Source: Clostridia bacterium (lineage in GTDB: Bacteria > Bacillota > Clostridia > Oscillospirales > Acutalibacteraceae). From it: a stretch of 64,000 nt of DNA. Location of the stretch: the NCBI GenBank assembly GCA_017434895.1, contig JAFSGB010000019.1, forward strand, positions 17,711 through 81,710. Reading direction: 5' to 3'. Within the stretch, counting starts at the first letter, position 1. The number at the start of each line of letters is the position of its first letter. Shown here in pieces: positions 44,093 to 52,976 of the stretch. Below the pieces are notes generated by a model that did no database searches, was not told the DNA's origin, and saw only the letters and a list, made by a program, of their open reading frames with translations. A program made the translations under genes and the position numbers.

Positions 44093-46597
44093 ATGAAATA
44101 CTCGTTTTTAACAAAGGGTTGGCACGACAACACCTTTTTGCAGTTTATGGATATAGCAAAGGAGCTTAAATTTAAGGGAATAGAGCTTCACAACATTCAC
44201 AACCGACTTTTTACCGACAAGGACGGTGCTTTTCACGATTACACTGCCGCCGCAACCTCCAGAAAACTTTTTGAAATGAAGCTGGAGATACCTTGTATCG
44301 ATACAATCTGCAATTTGGCGGATATTTCCAAAAAAGCAGAAAATATTAAGGAAATTGAGGACTGTATTCACATTGCCTCTAATCTTAAAATACCTTATAT
44401 TCGTATTTACGCCAGTGAAAGAGAATATACAGAGGAGAAAAATGCAATTGTAGAAAGCACCATTGCAGAGGTTTTACCGATTGCAGAGGAAAACAAGGTT
44501 TGCCTGCTTATGGAAACCAGTGGTATTTATGCCGACACCTCACGTCTTAGAGCCTTGCTTGAAGGCTTTGCCAGTGACTCCTTGGGTGCTTTGTGGGATA
44601 TGTATTCCCCTTATTTTTTGGCAGACGAGCAACCTGAGACCACCATTAAAAATTTGGGTGCTTACATTAAACACGTTCATATTAAGGACGCCGTTCGCCG
44701 TGAGGGCCGTACTGAATTTTGTCTTATGGGCGAGGGGGAAACACCTATTGCTGATATGATGGGTGCACTCAGAAGTGTGAATTATGACGGTTTTATCTCC
44801 CTTGAATGGGACCCTAAATGGTGCGAAGAGTTGGACGATATGGAGATTATTTTCTCCCAGTTCGTCAACTATATGAAGCAGTTTAGCGACACCTCCAAAA
44901 GTGATAATTCTCTATACTACAACCGCGCTCATACCGGTAAATACGTTTGGGAAAAGGATAGACTTATTGACTGCACCTTTTCTGAGGTTTTAGACCGAAT
45001 GGTTGAGGAATTTCCCGACCAGTATGCTTTTAAATACACTACCCTTGATTATACCAGAACCTACAGTGAGTTCCGTGACGATGTGGACACCTTTGCCCGT
45101 GCTTTGATTTCAATGGGTGTTAAGGCAGGCAGTCACGTAGCGGTTTGGGCTTCCAATGTTCCCCAGTGGTACATTGCTTTTTGGGCAACAGTTAAATTGG
45201 GAGCGGTTCTTGTTACCGTAAACACCGCTTACAAAATTCACGAAATTGAATACCTTTTAAAGCAGTCGGACACCCACACTTTAATTATGACCGAAGGAGC
45301 AAAAGACTGTAACTACGGTGAAATTATAGCTGAGCTTTGCCCAGAGCTTGAAAACACAAAGACAGGCTCGCACTTGCACGCAAAGAGACTGCCATTCCTC
45401 AGAAATGTTATAACCGTAGGCTACCGCTTAAAGGGTGCTATGAATTGGGAGGAGGCTCTTGCCCGTTCTTCCCAAGTACCCCAAAGCGAGGTACTCAGAA
45501 TGGCAAGTCAGGTTGACAAGGACGATGTTTGCAATATGCAGTACACCTCGGGTACAACGGGTTTCCCAAAGGGTGTAATGCTGACCCACTACAATGTTGT
45601 TAATAACGGAAAATATATCGGTGACAGAATGGAACTGTCCACCGCCGATAGAATGATGATTCAGGTACCGATGTTCCACTGCTTTGGAATGGTGCTTTCA
45701 ATGACCTCGTCAATGACACATGGTGCTACCATGTGTCCCATGCCTTATTTTTCACCAAAATCGTCACTTGCCTGCATTAACAGTGAGCGTATTACCGCCT
45801 TTAACGGCGTACCCACAATGTTTATTGCAATGATGAACCACGCCGATTTTGCAAAAACTGATTTTTCCCATATCCGTGTGGGAATTATGGCAGGCTCTAA
45901 CTGTCCGGCTGACCTTATGAAAAAGGCAACCGAAGACTTGAATATGAAGGAAATTGTCTCGGTTTACGGCCAGACAGAGGCGTCGCCAGGATGCACTATG
46001 AGCAGTTATTTCGACTCCTTAGAGGTTAGAACCGAAACCGTAGGAAGCGCATTTGCAAATGTCGAATGTAAGGTTGTTGACCCCGAAACGGGTCTTGACT
46101 GCCCCGACGGTGTTAACGGCGAGTTTGTAGCGAGGGGCTACAACATAATGAAAGGATACTACAAGATGCCAAAGGCTACTGCAGAGGCAATAGATAAGGA
46201 CGGTTGGCTTCACACAGGAGACCTTGCCTGCCGAGATGCCAACGGTAACTACCGTATTACGGGCAGACTTAAGGATATGATTATTCGCGGAGGCGAAAAC
46301 ATTTATCCTAAGGAAATAGAGGAGTTTATCTACACCTGCGATAAGGTGAGCGATGTCCAAGTTATCGGTGTTCCCGATAAGCAGTACGGCGAGGAAATTT
46401 ATGCTTCCATTATTCTTAAAAAGGGTGAAAGTATGACCGAAGAGGAAATGAAGTCTTACATCGCCGCTAATATGGCCCGTCACAAGGTACCCCGTTACAT
46501 TGAATTTGTGGATAAATTCCCAATGAACGCCGCCGGCAAAATCCTTAAGTACAAAATGCGTGAGGATGCCGCCAAGAGATTAGGGCTTGAGGAATAA
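44093..46597 (+). CDS. Fusion: xylose-isomerase-like TIM barrel + acyl-CoA ligase
   Basis: 834 residues in one open frame. Residues 1-270: AP-endonuclease-2/sugar-phosphate isomerase barrel with the expected metal ligands in order: Glu in LLMETSG (about 140), Asp in ALWDMYSP, His in KHVHIKDA and Glu in ISLEWDPKW. Residues about 280-834: AMP-forming acyl-CoA synthetase with P-loop YTSGTTGFPKG (about 483-493), YGQTEASPG, TGDLACRD, GRLKDMIIRGGENIYPKEIE and the catalytic Lys in AAGKILKYK (about 816). Both halves look active. The pairing suggests that a small hydroxy or keto acid made or bound by the barrel is activated to a CoA thioester; substrate unknown. Its stop shares a base with the next start. 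Confidence 0.9.
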   Translation: MKYSFLTKGWHDNTFLQFMDIAKELKFKGIELHNIHNRLFTDKDGAFHDYTAAATSRKLFEMKLEIPCIDTICNLADISKKAENIKEIEDCIHIASNLKIPYIRIYASEREYTEEKNAIVESTIAEVLPIAEENKVCLLMETSGIYADTSRLRALLEGFASDSLGALWDMYSPYFLADEQPETTIKNLGAYIKHVHIKDAVRREGRTEFCLMGEGETPIADMMGALRSVNYDGFISLEWDPKWCEELDDMEIIFSQFVNYMKQFSDTSKSDNSLYYNRAHTGKYVWEKDRLIDCTFSEVLDRMVEEFPDQYAFKYTTLDYTRTYSEFRDDVDTFARALISMGVKAGSHVAVWASNVPQWYIAFWATVKLGAVLVTVNTAYKIHEIEYLLKQSDTHTLIMTEGAKDCNYGEIIAELCPELENTKTGSHLHAKRLPFLRNVITVGYRLKGAMNWEEALARSSQVPQSEVLRMASQVDKDDVCNMQYTSGTTGFPKGVMLTHYNVVNNGKYIGDRMELSTADRMMIQVPMFHCFGMVLSMTSSMTHGATMCPMPYFSPKSSLACINSERITAFNGVPTMFIAMMNHADFAKTDFSHIRVGIMAGSNCPADLMKKATEDLNMKEIVSVYGQTEASPGCTMSSYFDSLEVRTETVGSAFANVECKVVDPETGLDCPDGVNGEFVARGYNIMKGYYKMPKATAEAIDKDGWLHTGDLACRDANGNYRITGRLKDMIIRGGENIYPKEIEEFIYTCDKVSDVQVIGVPDKQYGEEIYASIILKKGESMTEEEMKSYIAANMARHKVPRYIEFVDKFPMNAAGKILKYKMREDAAKRLGLEE

Positions 46598-47403
46598 TGG
46601 TTAAAGGATTTTATGTAGTTGATGCCCACTGTCATATTTACCCCGAAAAAATTGCCTCAAAGGCGGTGGCGGGTACCGATAGTTTTTACGGGGTGGTGTC
46701 GGTTAACAAGGGCACCATTGCCGACCTTTTAGAAAAGGGCGAAAGGGCGGGTATTGACCGATTTGTGGTTCAGTCGGTAGCTACTACCCCAAAACAGGTT
46801 AAAAGTATTAATGAATTTATTGCAAGCAGTGTAGCAGAAGCGCCAAACCGTTTTACGGGACTTGGAACGCTTCACCCCGAAAGTGAGGATATTACCGGAG
46901 ACATTGAGCATTTAGTGTCACTGGGCTTAAAGGGCGTTAAGCTTCATCCCGATATTCAAGGTTTTAAATTGGACGATTATAGGTGTCTTAAAATCTATGA
47001 GGAATGCGAAAAAAGAGGGCTTATAATGCTTTTGCACACAGGGGATAACCGATACGATTTTTCCAATCCCAACAGACTGCTTCCCATTCTTAAAATCTAT
47101 AACAATTTAACCGTTATCGGTGCCCATTTCGGGGGATATTCCATTTGGGATGAAGCGTCAAGAAAGCTTTGCGATATAGACAATTTTTATGTTGATTGCT
47201 CCTCTACCTTTGGGTTTATTGAAAAGCCTAAGGCAAAGGAACTGATAAAGCGTTACACTGCCGATAAAATCCTTTTCGGAACAGACTATCCGATGTGGGA
47301 TATTGAAAGTGAACTTGAATACTTTTTTTCGTTAGGGCTTGACGAACGGGAAATTAGGAGTATACTAAGTTTAAATGCGAAAAAAATATTTGGAGTGATA
47401 TAA
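46597..47403 (+). CDS. Amidohydrolase-2 family metal-dependent hydrolase
   Basis: 268 residues. Metal-dependent TIM barrel: DAHCHIYPE near the N-terminus (HxH), KLHPDIQGF, LLHTGDN, VIGAHFGGY and GTDYPMWD with the metal Asp. Members are decarboxylases, lactonases or hydrolases of small carboxylates, such as ACMSD-type enzymes. Starts on the last base of the upstream stop (TAATG) and ends directly before metY, so it belongs to the Leu-T-box operon. Substrate unknown; probably a step on the same metabolite as the fusion protein. Confidence 0.85.
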   Translation: MVKGFYVVDAHCHIYPEKIASKAVAGTDSFYGVVSVNKGTIADLLEKGERAGIDRFVVQSVATTPKQVKSINEFIASSVAEAPNRFTGLGTLHPESEDITGDIEHLVSLGLKGVKLHPDIQGFKLDDYRCLKIYEECEKRGLIMLLHTGDNRYDFSNPNRLLPILKIYNNLTVIGAHFGGYSIWDEASRKLCDIDNFYVDCSSTFGFIEKPKAKELIKRYTADKILFGTDYPMWDIESELEYFFSLGLDEREIRSILSLNAKKIFGVI

Positions 47404-48696
47404 ATGAGTAATTATAAAAAAGGAACTCAGTGTGTTCAAGGGGGATACACCCCCGGTAACGGCGAGCCGAGACAAATTCCCATTATTCAAAGCACAACCT
47501 TTAAATATGCTACAAGTGAGGATATGGGTAAGCTTTTTGATTTGGAGGCAAGCGGATATTTTTATACCCGCCTTCAAAACCCGACTAACGATACAGTTGC
47601 CGCTAAAATATGTGAGCTAGAGGGCGGTACCGCCGCAATGCTTACCTCGTCCGGTCAAGCCGCATCCTTTTATTCTATTTTTAACATTGCTTCTTGCGGT
47701 GACCATATTGTGTCTTCATCTACAATTTACGGCGGAACCTACAATCTTTTCGCCGTTACAATGAAAAGAATGGGTATTGAATTTACCTTTGTAAGCCCAG
47801 ACTGCAGTGAGGAGGAGCTAAACGCCGCTTTCCGTCCTAATACTAAGGCGGTTTTCGGCGAGACTATTGCTAACCCCGCTTTAGTTGTGCTTGACATTGA
47901 AAAATTCGCTCGTGCCGCTCATTCTCACGGTGTACCTCTTATTGTGGACAATACCTTTGCAACCCCCGTTAATTGCCGACCCTTTGAGTGGGGTGCTGAT
48001 ATTGTAATTCATTCCACCACTAAGTATATGGACGGTCACGGTACCGGTGTTGGCGGTTGTATTGTAGACTCGGGTAAGTTTGACTGGACAAAGTACCCAG
48101 AAAAGTTTGCCGGACTTTGCACTCCCGACGACAGCTATCACGGTGTTACCTACACCGAGCGTTTCGGACTTGAGGGTGCCTACATCACAAAGGCTACTGC
48201 TCAGCTGATGAGAGACTTTGGCTCTATTCAGTCACCACAAAATGCATTTTTACTCAATTTAGGACTTGAAAGTCTGCACCTTAGAATGAAGCGTCACTGC
48301 GAGAATGCAATAGCCGTTGCAAAGGCTTTAAAGGACGATGACCGCATTGCTTGGGTTACTTGTCCTAACCTTGAGGGTGACAAGTATTATGAATTGGCAC
48401 AAAAGTATCTGCCAAACGGCGGCTGCGGAGTTGTGAGCTTTGGCGTAAAGGGCGGAAGAAAAAATGCCGAGGCCTTTATGAAGGGTCTTAAAATTGCCGC
48501 TATTGAAACCCACGTTGCCGATGCCCGCTCTTGCTGTCTGCATCCTGCAAGTGCTACACACAGACAGATGAATGACAAAGAATTAGAGGCGTGCGGAATT
48601 AGTGCCGATTTAGTTCGTTTCTCTTGCGGAATCGAGGACAGCGAGGACTTAATTGCCGATATTAAGCAAGCTTTGGATTCCTTAAATATGGTTTAA
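47404..48696 (+). CDS. metY: O-acetylhomoserine sulfhydrylase (MetY-type)
   Basis: PLP-dependent Cys/Met-metabolism enzyme making homocysteine from O-acetylhomoserine and sulfide. 430 residues, MetY length. TTFKYATSEDMGKLFDL and YTRLQNPTNDTVAAK (N-terminal), VDNTFATP, and the PLP Lys in IHSTTKYMDGHG (about 209). Adjacent to the amidohydrolase stop with no gap and in the same orientation, so probably under the leucine T-box. A leucine-controlled metY is unusual; it may alternatively act on another O-acylated or vinylglycine-forming substrate. Confidence 0.9.
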   Translation: MSNYKKGTQCVQGGYTPGNGEPRQIPIIQSTTFKYATSEDMGKLFDLEASGYFYTRLQNPTNDTVAAKICELEGGTAAMLTSSGQAASFYSIFNIASCGDHIVSSSTIYGGTYNLFAVTMKRMGIEFTFVSPDCSEEELNAAFRPNTKAVFGETIANPALVVLDIEKFARAAHSHGVPLIVDNTFATPVNCRPFEWGADIVIHSTTKYMDGHGTGVGGCIVDSGKFDWTKYPEKFAGLCTPDDSYHGVTYTERFGLEGAYITKATAQLMRDFGSIQSPQNAFLLNLGLESLHLRMKRHCENAIAVAKALKDDDRIAWVTCPNLEGDKYYELAQKYLPNGGCGVVSFGVKGGRKNAEAFMKGLKIAAIETHVADARSCCLHPASATHRQMNDKELEACGISADLVRFSCGIEDSEDLIADIKQALDSLNMV

Positions 48697-48723
48697 ATTT
48701 CAAGAGTTTTCTTACGCAATCGC

Positions 48724-48752
48724 TTGCTTTATTCGTAAAGCCGTAGTATATT
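48724..48752 (+). promoter_or_regulatory. Promoter of micro-gene or small RNA
   Basis: TTGCTT, 17 bases, TATATT, 24 bases before the micro-ORF. Confidence 0.5.
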
Positions 48753-48775
48753 ATTAGTCCAAAACAAACCAAGTA

Positions 48776-48853
48776 ATGAACAATGGCTTAAATATGAGCA
48801 CAGGCGGACTTATCGGTACTTCTTTTTACGGCAGAAAAAGAAAAGAAAAATAA
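48776..48853 (+). CDS. Possible 25-aa microprotein
   Basis: Encodes MNNGLNMSTGGLIGTSFYGR followed by KRKEK: a small glycine-rich segment with a basic tail. It lies alone between its own promoter and its own terminator, which suggests a real transcript. The ribosome-binding site is weak (AAG four bases before the start), and an internal ATG at 48794 is an alternative start. It could instead be a non-coding RNA of about 135 bases. I do not recognise a family. Confidence 0.35.
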   Translation: MNNGLNMSTGGLIGTSFYGRKRKEK

Positions 48854-48864
48854 CGATTGATTTA

Positions 48865-48903
48865 AAAGGACACTGAGTCTTAAAAACTCGGTGTCTTTGC
48901 TTT
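48865..48903 (+). terminator. Terminator after micro-gene
   Basis: Stem GACACTGAGT/ACTCGGTGTC followed by TTTGCTTT. Confidence 0.75.
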
Positions 48904-48992
48904 ATATATTATTTTATGTTCTCTTAAAAATCTTGTAAATTCGGCACTTTGAAAATTTCCAACAGCACCGTAAATGAAACATAAATTATCCC

Positions 48993-49021
48993 TTGCCAAA
49001 TGAGGATAATCGGTGTATAAT
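48993..49021 (+). promoter_or_regulatory. Promoter of ychF
   Basis: TTGCCA, 17 bases, TATAAT. Confidence 0.8.
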
Positions 49022-49051
49022 TATTTTGATTAATAAAAAAGGACTGTTTTT

Positions 49052-50152
49052 ATGAAACTAGGTATGGTGGGACTTCCAAATGTAGGAAAATCCACGCTTT
49101 TTAATGCGATTACAAATGCGGGTGCGGGTGCGGCTAACTACCCATTTTGCACAATCGAGCCGAATGTGGGTATGGTAAGTGTTCCCGACGAGCGACTTGA
49201 AAAATTGGCCGAGATTTATACTCCCGACAAATTCACCCCCGCAGTTATTGAATTTGTGGACATTGCAGGTCTTGTTAAGGGGGCCAGCAAGGGTGAGGGA
49301 CTCGGCAATAAGTTTTTAGCCAACATTCGCGAGGTTGATGCTATTGTTCACGTTGTACGTTGCTTTGAGAGTGACGATATTATCCACGTTGAGGGCAGTG
49401 TTGACCCTTTGCGTGATATTGAAACCATTAATTTAGAGCTTATTTTCTCGGATATTGAAATGGTTACTCGCAGGCTGGATAAAACTCGCAAAGCCTTAAA
49501 GGGTGATAAGGGCTTGGCGGGTGAAGTAGCATTCCTCGAGAGGCTTATGGCTCACCTCGAAAACGGACTTCCCGCACGTTCGGTTGAAATCACCGATGAC
49601 ACAGAGCTTGAGGTTTTGAACACCACCGCATTGCTTTCTGCAAAGCCGGTAATTTACGCCTGTAATATGAGTGAGGACGATTTCACATCCGGTATTGAGA
49701 CCAACGAAAACTACCTTAAGGTTAAGGCATTGGCAGAAAAGGAGCAGGCGGAAATTTTACCGATTTGTGCCGCTTTGGAGGAGGAAATTTCCTCCCTTTC
49801 GGAGGACGAAAAGGTTATGTTCCTCGAGGAGCTGGGTCTTTCCCGTTCGGGACTTGACCGAATGATTCAAAAATGCTACTCGCTTTTGGGTCTTATTTCT
49901 TATCTGACCGCAGGCAAACCCGAGGTTAGGGCGTGGACTATCAAGAAGGGCACAAAGGCTCCTCAGGCGGCGGGCAAAATTCATACTGATTTTGAGCGTG
50001 GCTTTATCAGAGCAGAGGTGGTAGCTTTCGACGACCTTATGGCTTGCGGTGGCAGTATGGTAACCGCCAAGGAAAAGGGTCTTGTTCGCAGTGAGGGCAA
50101 GGAATATGTTATGAAGGACGGAGACATCGTCCTCTTTAGATTTAATGTTTAA
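49052..50152 (+). CDS. ychF: Redox/stress-linked ATPase YchF (OLA1 family)
   Basis: 366 residues. Obg-related P-loop protein that prefers ATP; binds ribosomes and dampens oxidative-stress responses. G1 [15 protein letters not shown] at residues 6-20, then [29 protein letters not shown] (G3) and the YchF-type NMSE in place of NKxD. C-terminal TGS domain (about 280-366, [16 protein letters not shown]). Followed by alr after 11 bases. Confidence 0.97.
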   Translation: MKLGMVGLPNVGKSTLFNAITNAGAGAANYPFCTIEPNVGMVSVPDERLEKLAEIYTPDKFTPAVIEFVDIAGLVKGASKGEGLGNKFLANIREVDAIVHVVRCFESDDIIHVEGSVDPLRDIETINLELIFSDIEMVTRRLDKTRKALKGDKGLAGEVAFLERLMAHLENGLPARSVEITDDTELEVLNTTALLSAKPVIYACNMSEDDFTSGIETNENYLKVKALAEKEQAEILPICAALEEEISSLSEDEKVMFLEELGLSRSGLDRMIQKCYSLLGLISYLTAGKPEVRAWTIKKGTKAPQAAGKIHTDFERGFIRAEVVAFDDLMACGGSMVTAKEKGLVRSEGKEYVMKDGDIVLFRFNV

Positions 50153-50163
50153 GAGGTGTTTTA

Positions 50164-51294
50164 GTGGAATTCTTTCACAGAACTTGGGCGGAAATTGATT
50201 TAAAAGCCCTTGAAAACAACCTAAAAACCGTAAAAAACACCGCCGAAAATTCTAAAATCATGGCGGTTATAAAGGCTAATGCCTACGGTCATAGCGTGGA
50301 GCTTGTTGCCCCTGCCTTGGAAAAGGTTGGAGTGGATTTTTTTGCGGTTTCCAACATAAGCGAAGCCTTGCAGTTAAGGGATTTAAATATTAAAACCCCC
50401 ATTTTAATCCTCGGCTACACCCCCGTTTTAGCGGTAAAAAAACTCGCCGATAACAACATTTCCCAGTGTGTTTACAGTAGTGATTATGCAAAGAGCCTTT
50501 CCGACGAGGCGGTGAAAAATAATGTGGAGCTTAAAATCCATATTAAGCTTGACACGGGTATGTCACGCCTTGGGTTTGACTGCCGAAGCGAGGAAATAAC
50601 AGGCATTGACGAGGCGGTTACATCGGCGATGCTACCTAATTTCAGCCTTGAGGGGATTTTCACCCACTTTGCCGAGTCGGACAGAACACCTTTAGAGGAT
50701 GACGGCTTTACCGACCGCCAGTTCGCCCGCTTTAAAACGGGAGTAAAACGGTTGAAGGAAAGCGGCCTTAAGCCAAAAATTGTTCATTGCTGCAACTCGG
50801 CGGCAACCCTTTTGGACAGTGACAAACGGCTTGACCTTATAAGGGCGGGCATTGTGCTTTACGGACTTTCTCCCAACCCAGCACTTGAACTAAAACAAAG
50901 ACTCGACCCCGTTATGACCTTAAAATCGGTGGTTTCAATGGTAAAAACCATAAAAAAGGGTGACAGTGTTAACTACGGAAGAACCTTTACGGCAGAAAAG
51001 GACACAAAAATTGCAACCGTAGCCGCCGGCTATGCCGATGGGTACCCCAGAGCGCTGTCAAATAAGGCGTATGTCCTGATAAGCGGCAAAAAAGCCCCTA
51101 TTGTAGGCAGAGTTTGTATGGATCAGCTATCGGTTGATGTAAGCGAAATTTCCGATACTAAAATCGGTGACGAGGTTATCCTTTTCGGCAAGGAGCTATC
51201 GGTAGACAGTCTTGCAGAAATCTGCGGCACAATCAACTATGAAATCATTTGTAACATTTCCCCCAGAGTACCGAGAATACTTAAAGGCAGTTAA
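50164..51294 (+). CDS. alr: Alanine racemase
   Basis: PLP enzyme interconverting L- and D-alanine for peptidoglycan. 376 residues, GTG start after AAGAGGTG. PLP Lys in VIKANAYGHS (about 38), FTHFAESD, and the C-terminal NYGRTFTAEKDTKIATVAAG with the catalytic Tyr block and MDQLSVD. Ends 2 bases before the diacylglycerol-kinase-like gene. Confidence 0.96.
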   Translation: MEFFHRTWAEIDLKALENNLKTVKNTAENSKIMAVIKANAYGHSVELVAPALEKVGVDFFAVSNISEALQLRDLNIKTPILILGYTPVLAVKKLADNNISQCVYSSDYAKSLSDEAVKNNVELKIHIKLDTGMSRLGFDCRSEEITGIDEAVTSAMLPNFSLEGIFTHFAESDRTPLEDDGFTDRQFARFKTGVKRLKESGLKPKIVHCCNSAATLLDSDKRLDLIRAGIVLYGLSPNPALELKQRLDPVMTLKSVVSMVKTIKKGDSVNYGRTFTAEKDTKIATVAAGYADGYPRALSNKAYVLISGKKAPIVGRVCMDQLSVDVSEISDTKIGDEVILFGKELSVDSLAEICGTINYEIICNISPRVPRILKGS

Positions 51295-51296
51295 AA

Positions 51297-52163
51297 ATGA
51301 AATACTATTTTCTTTTCAATCCCTTAGCCGGCAAGGGCAGGGCAGAGCATTTTGCCCTTGAACTTGACCGCGAAAACCCCGATGCCACCAAATGTTACGA
51401 TATGACAAAAATTGACTCCTTTGCAGAATTTTTAACTAAGCTTTCCGCCGAGGACGCTCTTGTTATCTGCGGTGGCGACGGAACCCTAAACGGCTTCATT
51501 AACAAGACCGCCAATTTGGAGATTAAAAACGATATTCTTTATTTTCCCGCAGGAAGCGGAAACGATTTTATGAAAGACCTTAATCGCGTGCAAGAGGATA
51601 AAGAGTTTCGTATTAATGACTACATAAAAAACCTTCCTGTTGTTACAATAAAGGGAAGGGATTACCGCTTTATAAACGGTGTGGGCTTTGGAATTGACGG
51701 GGTAGTTTGTGCCGAGGGCGACAGGCTTCGAAGCAAGGGCAAAAAGGTAGATTACACTACCCTTGCAGTAAAGTGTCTTGCAAGATTTAAGCCTGTCAAC
51801 GCCACTGTTACGATTGACGGGGTGGAGAAAAAATACCAAAATGTTTGGATGACCACTACAATGAAGGGTCGCTTTTTCGGGGGAGGAATGATGGTTGCCC
51901 CTGACCAGAAAAGAGATGATAAAGACGGCAAAATTTCTGTTTTGGTGGCACACAGTCTTTCCAGACTTAGAATTTTGACCCTTTTTCCCTCAATTTTCAA
52001 GGGAAAGCATATTAAATACACAAAATATATTGACCTTTTAAAATGCGACAGCATTTCAGTTGAGTATGACACCCCATGTGCACTTCAAATGGACGGCGAG
52101 CCTATGCTCGAAATCACCGGCTACTCGGCCACCATAAAATCAAAGGAAAAGGTTTTGGTATAA
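51297..52163 (+). CDS. Diacylglycerol/lipid kinase family protein
   Basis: 288 residues. DAGK catalytic domain with FNPLAGKGRAEH (N-terminal glycine loop) and the GGDGTLNGFIN motif (about 62-72), then GSGNDF. YegS/DgkB-type cytoplasmic lipid kinase, probably phosphorylating diacylglycerol to recycle phospholipid or lipoteichoic acid by-products. Substrate not determined by sequence. Overlaps the next gene by one base (TAATG). Confidence 0.9.
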   Translation: MKYYFLFNPLAGKGRAEHFALELDRENPDATKCYDMTKIDSFAEFLTKLSAEDALVICGGDGTLNGFINKTANLEIKNDILYFPAGSGNDFMKDLNRVQEDKEFRINDYIKNLPVVTIKGRDYRFINGVGFGIDGVVCAEGDRLRSKGKKVDYTTLAVKCLARFKPVNATVTIDGVEKKYQNVWMTTTMKGRFFGGGMMVAPDQKRDDKDGKISVLVAHSLSRLRILTLFPSIFKGKHIKYTKYIDLLKCDSISVEYDTPCALQMDGEPMLEITGYSATIKSKEKVLV

Positions 52164-52921
52164 TGAAAATTGCGATTATTACTGGTGCTTCGTCGGGCTT
52201 GGGTCATGAGTTTGCCCTTGAGACCGCCCGCCAAAGACGAGAAATTGAGGAAATTTGGCTTATTGCCCGCCGTCGGGACAGACTGGAAGAACTGGCAAGT
52301 CAAATTAGTAAAAAAACAAGGGTTCTAAGCCTTGATATTACAGACGACGGCTCCCTTGCTACATTATCAGCCCTTTTAGAGGAAGAGAAGCCCGAAATTT
52401 CACTGCTTATTAACAACGCAGGCTTTGGCAGACTTGGTGACTTTAAGGAGCTATCCGCAGAGGATTCCCGCGATATGCTGCGCCTTAACTGTGAGGCCTT
52501 GACGGTTATTACCCGTATGTGTCTGCCCTTTATGACGGCAAACAGCGAGATTATAAATACCTGTTCAATAGCCTCTTTTGCACCAAATGCCAGAATGGCG
52601 GTCTACTCATCTACAAAGGCTTATGTTTTAAGCTTTTCAAAGGCTTTGCGCTTTGAATTAAAACCCGATAAAATCAATGTTTTAGCCGTTTGTCCGGGAC
52701 CAATGGACACCGAGTTTTTACCTGTTGCCGGCATTGCAAAGGGCACAAGCTTTACCTTTGACACACTCCCTCGCGACAACCCGACAAAAATTGCCGAAAA
52801 GTCGCTCAAGGTGTCAAAAAAAGGTGTAGGCGTTTATGCCTGCCACCCATTTTACAAATTCTACCGCGTTTTGGCAAAAATTTTTCCACACAGTATTGTT
52901 ATGAAATTATGTAAAACATAA
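52163..52921 (+). CDS. Short-chain dehydrogenase/reductase
   Basis: 252 residues from the ATG at 52163 on the dagK-like stop; a longer upstream reading lies within the previous gene. Rossmann motif TGASSGLGHEFA (residues 8-19), NNAG (LLINNAGFGRLG), Ser of STxxA-type MAVYSSTKAYV with YxxxK catalytic pair. Oxidoreductase of unknown substrate. A long inverted terminator follows at 52940. Confidence 0.9.
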   Translation: MKIAIITGASSGLGHEFALETARQRREIEEIWLIARRRDRLEELASQISKKTRVLSLDITDDGSLATLSALLEEEKPEISLLINNAGFGRLGDFKELSAEDSRDMLRLNCEALTVITRMCLPFMTANSEIINTCSIASFAPNARMAVYSSTKAYVLSFSKALRFELKPDKINVLAVCPGPMDTEFLPVAGIAKGTSFTFDTLPRDNPTKIAEKSLKVSKKGVGVYACHPFYKFYRVLAKIFPHSIVMKLCKT

Positions 52922-52939
52922 TAAAGCAAAGCTTAAAAT

Positions 52940-52976
52940 AAAAATAGACAGAGTTTTTAAAACTCTGTCTATTTTT
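52940..52976. terminator. Bidirectional terminator
   Basis: Stem AAAATAGACAGAGTTTT/AACTCTGTCTATTTTT between the convergent SDR and ComEC-like genes, partly overlapping the latter's last codons. Confidence 0.85.

Larger units (their letters stand above)
48697..49051 (+). other. 355-base gap with a micro-gene candidate
   Basis: Holds a promoter (48724-48752), a 25-codon frame, a terminator (48865-48903), AT-rich spacer and the ychF promoter (48993-49021). No other signal seen. Confidence 0.6.
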
